Virus record (IMG/VR): IMGVR_UViG_3300030450_002022
Location: 1-23,029 of that record
Length of the DNA stretch: 23,029 nucleotides
DNA from: a virus
Direction: 5' to 3' (one strand)
This document shows, one piece after another, positions 19,280 to 23,029 of the stretch. The notes under the pieces are model-generated. The model searched no databases and was not told the DNA's origin. It worked only from the letters and a program-made list of their open reading frames with translations. The position numbers and the translations under genes are program-made. Positions within the stretch are counted from its first letter, which is position 1. The number at the start of each line of letters is the position of its first letter.

Positions 19280-20515
19280 TTAAAGTATCTTTAAGTCGTC
19301 CCAACCCTGCTCATTTACAGTCAAAGTTAATACACCTTGTTTAGTTTTTAATCCAGTCCTTGCAAAAAGTTCCTCTGAGTCGTCAACACTTGGACATTGT
19401 AACCACAATCTCATATCATCTTTTCCTGCTCCTTGTTCAACAGCTCGGAAGTGATGATAATGACCCGATATTAAAATCGAGCAGTCCGCCAAAGGACTCT
19501 TACCATACATCTGACCTTTCCAAAAGGTTTCCATTTTCTTCCAAGAATCTCCACCGCCGAAACCTGCAAGGTGTCCGTGAGTAAAACCCACCAAACGATT
19601 AGAAATCTTTAAAGTTAAATGATATCCGTCAGGTACAAGGACTTTAACTTTATCATACATTTTATTTTGCTCAAGGATTTCTCCTATCACTTGTAGTTGT
19701 GCTTGGCCTGAGTCATCTAATCTAGTTGTTGCAACACTAGCCTTAGCACTTCTATTCTCTGAGTGATTGGAAACTACACCTGATAAAACAATTTCATTTC
19801 CATAAGGAAGAAATGTATCAATAATTTTTATAATCATTCTTCGCATTAAGTGTTCTTGTTGAGACCTATCCAAGTCAATTACATAAGCTTGATTAGGATA
19901 GAAATGACAAGTTCCCTCAACTAAATCCCCAAGAGAAATTAAATAGATAGTATCAATCTTCTTTCCAGTCTTTTTAAAGTTCTCTAATTGTTGAACTCCT
20001 TTTTCTAAAGCTTCATTAATTCTTGCAACAGTTGCAACAGAACCTTTTTTACCTTTATACTTGAAATCTTTTTTACCCAATTGGAAGTCGCTCATACAAA
20101 ATACCCACGAAGTATCTGCTTTAACTTTCCTTTGTTTCTTTATTGGAGTTTTCTTTTTAATCTCTTTAAGAAGTTCATCATAATATTTATCGTGATGAGG
20201 ATTCTTTTTTCGGATTTGAAATTTAAAAGCATAGAGGTCAACTATTTCTCCACCTTTTCTTTGAGTCTGCCAAGTACTAAACCTAATTGTATCTTCCATT
20301 ATTTCAAATACCTTTGGGTCAAACCCATTATCTGAAAGTAAATAATTAAATTTAGGATTCTCTTCTTTAGAGATTGCTGTAATCTCTCCTCTGTTATCTT
20401 TATTAACCCAAGTCGCATTAGGTTTCCAACCACTTGGATAGTAGTTATTCCCTAGTTCCTCGTCGTGAGCAACATCTTTGCGCTTCTTTATTATCTTTTC
20501 TATTTCTTTGTCCAC
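19280..20515 (-). CDS. Calcineurin-like metallophosphoesterase
   Basis: A 411-residue protein with all metal-binding motifs of the calcineurin-like/Mre11 superfamily: MSDFQLGKKD (D143, Q145), LGDLVEG (G196, D197), SNHSENR (N250, H251), THGHLAG (H313, H315) and SGHYHHF (H352, H354). The D-x-Q variant is common in phage members. The N-terminal 135 residues are an extra domain (WKPNATWVNKDNRGEITAIS) also seen in phage homologues. A phosphodiesterase or DNA-processing role is likely; the substrate is unknown. The start is GTG (20515) with AGGG upstream. It is the last gene before the ncRNA. Confidence 0.88.
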   Translation of the reverse strand: MDKEIEKIIKKRKDVAHDEELGNNYYPSGWKPNATWVNKDNRGEITAISKEENPKFNYLLSDNGFDPKVFEIMEDTIRFSTWQTQRKGGEIVDLYAFKFQIRKKNPHHDKYYDELLKEIKKKTPIKKQRKVKADTSWVFCMSDFQLGKKDFKYKGKKGSVATVARINEALEKGVQQLENFKKTGKKIDTIYLISLGDLVEGTCHFYPNQAYVIDLDRSQQEHLMRRMIIKIIDTFLPYGNEIVLSGVVSNHSENRSAKASVATTRLDDSGQAQLQVIGEILEQNKMYDKVKVLVPDGYHLTLKISNRLVGFTHGHLAGFGGGDSWKKMETFWKGQMYGKSPLADCSILISGHYHHFRAVEQGAGKDDMRLWLQCPSVDDSEELFARTGLKTKQGVLTLTVNEQGWDDLKIL

Positions 20516-20533
20516 AAGCCCTGCGTCCTTTCC

Positions 20534-21001
20534 TTATGTATCACGCTCCCAAGTTTCAAGGAATGCGTATATAGTTTCTTCTAGCTTATCTAATTCCATA
20601 ACCACTAACCCGTTATTAACACCGTCAGGCATAGCAACAAATACAAAAGGTCTAGCGTCTCCTATCCTTTTATTATCTTCTGATTGTAACTTAGCTTTTA
20701 AAAATTTATTCCATAGAGTTTGAACTTGTTTCCCTGATTTAACTTCTACTCTTACTTCTCCACGCCAATTTTCTTCGTGTCCCATTTGAGACCTAAACTT
20801 TGTATCAGGTATTCTAAGTTTCTTTCGAGCAATGTTTTGTTTTCTTCTACCTTTATTTTTATTATTTAATCCACGCTTCTGAGCAGGAGACCAGTTATCT
20901 TTATTCTTAACATTCTTTTGACCCATTCCTTGCATACCAGCATTCTTCCTAGCTTTATATTCTGAGAATGTTTCATCTTCTTGCCATTCTATTTTAGACA
21001 T
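20534..21001 (-). CDS. PD-(D/E)xK / resolvase-like nuclease
   Basis: A 155-residue protein starting MSKIEWQEDE at 21001, overlapping the lysozyme stop by 8 bp; the frame beginning at 21058 would overlap much more. The N-terminal 70 residues are basic and disordered-looking (GLNNKNKGRRKQNIARKKL). Then comes a nuclease-like core GHEENWRGEVRVEVKSGKQ with E86-x-K88, a second strand ARPFVFVAMPDG and NGLVVMELDKLEE. This fits small phage Holliday-junction-resolvase-like nucleases. Catalytic assignment is by motif only. Confidence 0.6.
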   Translation of the reverse strand: MSKIEWQEDETFSEYKARKNAGMQGMGQKNVKNKDNWSPAQKRGLNNKNKGRRKQNIARKKLRIPDTKFRSQMGHEENWRGEVRVEVKSGKQVQTLWNKFLKAKLQSEDNKRIGDARPFVFVAMPDGVNNGLVVMELDKLEETIYAFLETWERDT

Positions 21002-21419
21002 CTGAACCCCAACAATGTTTACTGCTGTTCCAATGATACCAACCGTCATTATAAACAAGCCAACTTGCTAATTTAGTTGAGAATGTAGGGTCTAATCTAT
21101 TCCAAGAACCAGTCATATTAGTTAATTTATTTTTTAGCCAATCAAAAGTATTGTCATTAAATTGCCATAAGCCTTTGTCTTGTGTTCCGTTTGTATTATT
21201 ACCGATTGCGGAAGCATAACCTGTTGACTCGCAGAATACTATTCTCATTGCTTGAATCACATCTTCCTCTTTAAAGTAAAATTCAATTAGAGGTTGCCAA
21301 TGCAATACAGTTTCAATCTGTATCTCGACCTCTTTACAATCCCTATATTCGTCTAAGCCGTTAGGCGTTAGCGGAGTTGCGATTAGACAACTCATCAAAG
21401 GTGCTAGTAAATAAGTCAT
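20994..21419 (-). CDS. Lysozyme-fold muramidase / transglycosylase (endolysin or virion hydrolase)
   Basis: A 141-residue cell-wall hydrolase. The motif VFCESTGYASAIGNNTNGTQDKGLWQF has the catalytic Glu (E64), followed by GxxQF-type GLWQFND, as in SLT/goose-type lysozyme folds. A C-terminal SWLVYNDGWYHWNSSKHCWG is the form often seen in actinobacterial and phage Rpf-like hydrolases. The first 20 residues (MTYLLAPLMSCLIATPLTPN) are mildly hydrophobic and could be an export signal. It overlaps the upstream gene by 59 bp and lies two genes after the holin pair. Confidence 0.8.
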   Translation of the reverse strand: MTYLLAPLMSCLIATPLTPNGLDEYRDCKEVEIQIETVLHWQPLIEFYFKEEDVIQAMRIVFCESTGYASAIGNNTNGTQDKGLWQFNDNTFDWLKNKLTNMTGSWNRLDPTFSTKLASWLVYNDGWYHWNSSKHCWGSDV

Positions 21420-21546
21420 TAGCTTTTCTCGGCTTTAAATGCCATATTCCAACTGGTAATACAACATTACTAATATTTTCATTCTCATCTTTGAGAATAA
21501 GCATAGTTTTATCGCCGTCATTTTCGAGTGCTATTACATTCGACAT
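21361..21546 (-). CDS. Small unknown protein
   Basis: A 61-residue protein starting MSNVIALENDG at an ATG with GGAG four bases upstream; the TTG at 21555 is rejected. It is beta-rich (KTMLILKDENENISNVVLPVGIW). It overlaps the lysozyme N-terminus in another frame and is the first gene after a terminator and operator, so lysozyme may be under the same control. Confidence 0.5.
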   Translation of the reverse strand: MSNVIALENDGDKTMLILKDENENISNVVLPVGIWHLKPRKANDLFTSTFDELSNRNSANA

Positions 21547-21572
21547 AATCTCCAATAATCACTTATTTAATT

Positions 21573-21587
21573 ATAACTTAAGATTAT
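21573..21587 (-). promoter_or_regulatory. Operator palindrome upstream of lysozyme unit
   Basis: ATAACTTAAGATTAT is a variant of the repeated palindrome. On the minus strand a TATAAT box lies about at its downstream edge, but no good -35 at 16-17 bp was found. The gap 21547-21702 holds this site, the terminator and nothing else I recognise. Confidence 0.45.
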
Positions 21588-21612
21588 GACAAATAGTTAA
21601 AATAATATAATT

Positions 21613-21634
21613 AAAAACCCCAATGATTATGGGA
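21613..21634 (-). terminator. Weak intrinsic terminator
   Basis: Stem CCCCA (21618-21622) with TGGGA (21630-21634; one G-U pair on the minus strand) is followed by five T on the minus strand. It ends the holin/XhlA operon. Confidence 0.55.
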
Positions 21635-21702
21635 TATTCGTTATGGGCAAGTGTTCCATTAGGAATTATAAAGCGCTTAAAACGGCTTTAAATACCCTGT
21701 TT

Positions 21703-21885
21703 TTAGACGAATTGAGACAACCCAGCGATTAAGACCGCCAAAACCGTTGTCCAAGCCAAGAGTTCACTTCTTGAAATTTTAGAGTTAACTTTTTCGTGAA
21801 GCTCGTCAATACGCCCACTAAGTTGGTCTTGACCTTTAAGTAAAAGTCCAAGCATTTCTTTTTGAGTATATCCATTATGAGTCAT
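21703..21885 (-). CDS. XhlA-like membrane-anchored lysis accessory protein
   Basis: A 60-residue protein with an N-terminal amphipathic coiled coil (QKEMLGLLLKGQDQLSGRIDELHEKVN) and one C-terminal transmembrane helix (LLAWTTVLAVLIAGLSQF). This layout and length match the hemolysin XhlA family, which works with the holin in host lysis. The start overlaps the holin stop as TAATG behind AAAGGA. Confidence 0.7.
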   Translation of the reverse strand: MTHNGYTQKEMLGLLLKGQDQLSGRIDELHEKVNSKISRSELLAWTTVLAVLIAGLSQFV

Positions 21886-22070
21886 TATCCTTTCCTGAAA
21901 CTAATTGTAAGTAACCAAATTGTTAAAGTTATAAGCGTAGCCATTGCTGTAATAGTTTGGGCTTGTCCAGTAAGTGTAAGTGTTGCAATAATTAAACCAA
22001 CCAAAGTCCAACTAAGGTTAAGTGTTTCTTTTATTGCTTGAACAAACCAAGACCACAATTTATTTATCAA
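21885..22070 (-). CDS. Holin-like two-span membrane protein
   Basis: A 61-residue protein with two hydrophobic helices (LSWTLVGLIIATLTLT and TAMATLITLTIWLLTIS) joined by a short turn, and a basic C-terminus (FRKG). This is class II holin style. It starts at TTG (22070), six bases after GGAG, overlapping the upstream stop as TTGA. Pairing with the XhlA-like gene supports a lysis role. Confidence 0.7.
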   Translation of the reverse strand: MINKLWSWFVQAIKETLNLSWTLVGLIIATLTLTGQAQTITAMATLITLTIWLLTISFRKG

Positions 22071-23029
22071 TCAAATCTCCTTAATGCAAACGATACAATC
22101 CTTACCAATATGGTTGGCACAATTACTTCCTGTGCCTTATCCTTTTGGTCTTGAGTCATATCATCTGAGATATTACTTAATTCTATTGCGCCTAAATCTA
22201 CATCTATAATAACACTTATAGGCGACTCAATGAAAGACTCAAAAGCAATTTCTGTGGTTGCGTCGGCAAGAGTGTAAGGTTGAGAAGATTTATCAGCATT
22301 TTCTACTGCTCTTTCAACAAACTCATCAACAGCTTGAGCAACATTCTCATCAGTCTTAATTGCTTCAGCAATAATCTGAACATCTTCTGCTCCTGTTTCT
22401 TCTTCGAATCCTAATACTTCAGCTACTGCTTCAGCTTGTTCTTGTGTTATCTCTTCTTCTTGGGCTATTTGAATAACCTCTTCAACCACTTCAGCAATGA
22501 TTTGAATTGCTTCTTCGCTTACTTCACTAAGATTTTCAACCCCAATGTCATTAACTTCTTCAATTATTTCAATAACCTCTTCGGTTTCAAGCTCTTGTAC
22601 AAACTCTTCGATAGCTTCTTCTTTGGCTTCCTCATATTCAACTAACTCCTCTTCAGTAAACTCTTCTAATTCTTCTTCCGTAACTTCAGGAATATCAATA
22701 ACAATAATCTCTTCTATTACTTCTTCTAACTCTGCAACTTCTTCCTCAACCATCTCCTCAGAAAGAACTTCTTCATCATCTTGTTCTGTAAAGATTTCAA
22801 ATATTTCAAAAACTTCTTCATCTTCCTCTTCTATAATCTCCTCAATAATCTCGACCTCTTCTTTAGATATAGATTCTTCTTCTATTAATTCATCTTGTAT
22901 AGATTCTAAATCTTTTAATACATCTTCAGGGTCAGGTGGAAATAAATCATTCGCAATAAATATATCTATTAGGTTTATATCTTCTTCAATAATAATTATT
23001 TCTGTTTCAAATACTTCTATATCATCTAT
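22067..23029 (-). CDS. Very acidic, Glu-rich protein (cut by right edge)
   Basis: The frame has no stop between 22067 and the right end of the window, so at least 320 residues are encoded and the true start lies outside. The ATG at 22753 is internal. Most of the visible protein is Glu/Ile/Val-rich with runs such as VEEEVAELEEVIEEI and EELEEFTEEELVEYEE, likely helical. The last 85 residues are more normal: SSQPYTLADATTEIAFESF, then SPISVIIDVDLGAIEL and RIVSFALRRFD. Position just before the holin is that of tail-fibre or late structural genes. It could be a virion protein or a DNA-mimic-like acidic protein; I recognise no family. Confidence 0.7.
   Translation of the reverse strand: MDDIEVFETEIIIIEEDINLIDIFIANDLFPPDPEDVLKDLESIQDELIEEESISKEEVEIIEEIIEEEDEEVFEIFEIFTEQDDEEVLSEEMVEEEVAELEEVIEEIIVIDIPEVTEEELEEFTEEELVEYEEAKEEAIEEFVQELETEEVIEIIEEVNDIGVENLSEVSEEAIQIIAEVVEEVIQIAQEEEITQEQAEAVAEVLGFEEETGAEDVQIIAEAIKTDENVAQAVDEFVERAVENADKSSQPYTLADATTEIAFESFIESPISVIIDVDLGAIELSNISDDMTQDQKDKAQEVIVPTILVRIVSFALRRFD

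Overview
The window is part of a tailed dsDNA phage genome (Caudoviricetes). It has HK97-type head genes: small and large terminase, HK97-family portal, head-morphogenesis protein, prohead protease, HK97-fold capsid and a head-tail adaptor. It also has a lysis module with a holin-like protein, an XhlA-like protein and a lysozyme-fold muramidase. Every convincing gene is on the minus strand, so the map reads right to left. Base composition is AT-rich (about one third G+C by eye), intergenic gaps are very small, and there are many tiny ORFs. This looks like an environmental phage of a streamlined, low-GC, probably aquatic bacterium. The lysozyme tail (Trp-rich, ending CWG) and the adaptor and tail-completion proteins recall actinobacterial phages, but the host cannot be fixed from this sequence.

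Layout in transcription order. (1) 23029-21361: a very acidic protein cut by the right edge, the holin-like and XhlA-like proteins, then a terminator, an operator and a small gene. (2) 21419-19280: lysozyme, PD-(D/E)xK-like nuclease, calcineurin-like phosphoesterase. (3) 19279-17837: 1.4 kb without ORFs, best read as a giant structured non-coding RNA on the minus strand, preceded by three tandem copies of a palindrome. (4) 17836-15022: membrane, HTH, zinc-ribbon and replication-organiser-like genes, closed by a strong terminator. (5) 14735-12831: small unknown genes, several Cys-rich. (6) 12812-7761: terminase subunits, portal, head morphogenesis. (7) 7659-4569: a block of small accessory genes with its own promoters, including a nuclease-like and a zinc-ribbon gene. 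(8) 4482-3938: a single gene bracketed by promoter and terminators (moron-like). (9) 3922-268: tail-completion-like protein, protease, capsid and head-tail adaptor. (10) An incomplete gene at the left edge with its own promoter.

A palindrome of consensus ATAATC-NNN-GATTAT recurs nine times, always in gaps ahead of a gene or of the ncRNA. In several places it lies inside or beside promoters of the form TTG(A/C)AT-16 bp-TAT(T/A)AT. This suggests one phage regulator governing the accessory genes and the ncRNA. Genes within blocks are tightly coupled by TAATG, ATGA or TTGA overlaps. Several upstream proteins end in Glu-Glu-Glu, because their last codons are the purine-rich stretch in front of the next start.

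The item most worth following up is the ORF-free segment at 17859-19150. It contains a 23-bp long-range helix whose only two non-Watson-Crick pairs become G-U on the minus strand, an 11-bp helix spanning about 350 nt, several shorter hairpins and a possible pseudoknot. It resembles the giant phage ncRNA classes (GOLLD, ROOL) in style, but I cannot assign it to either.
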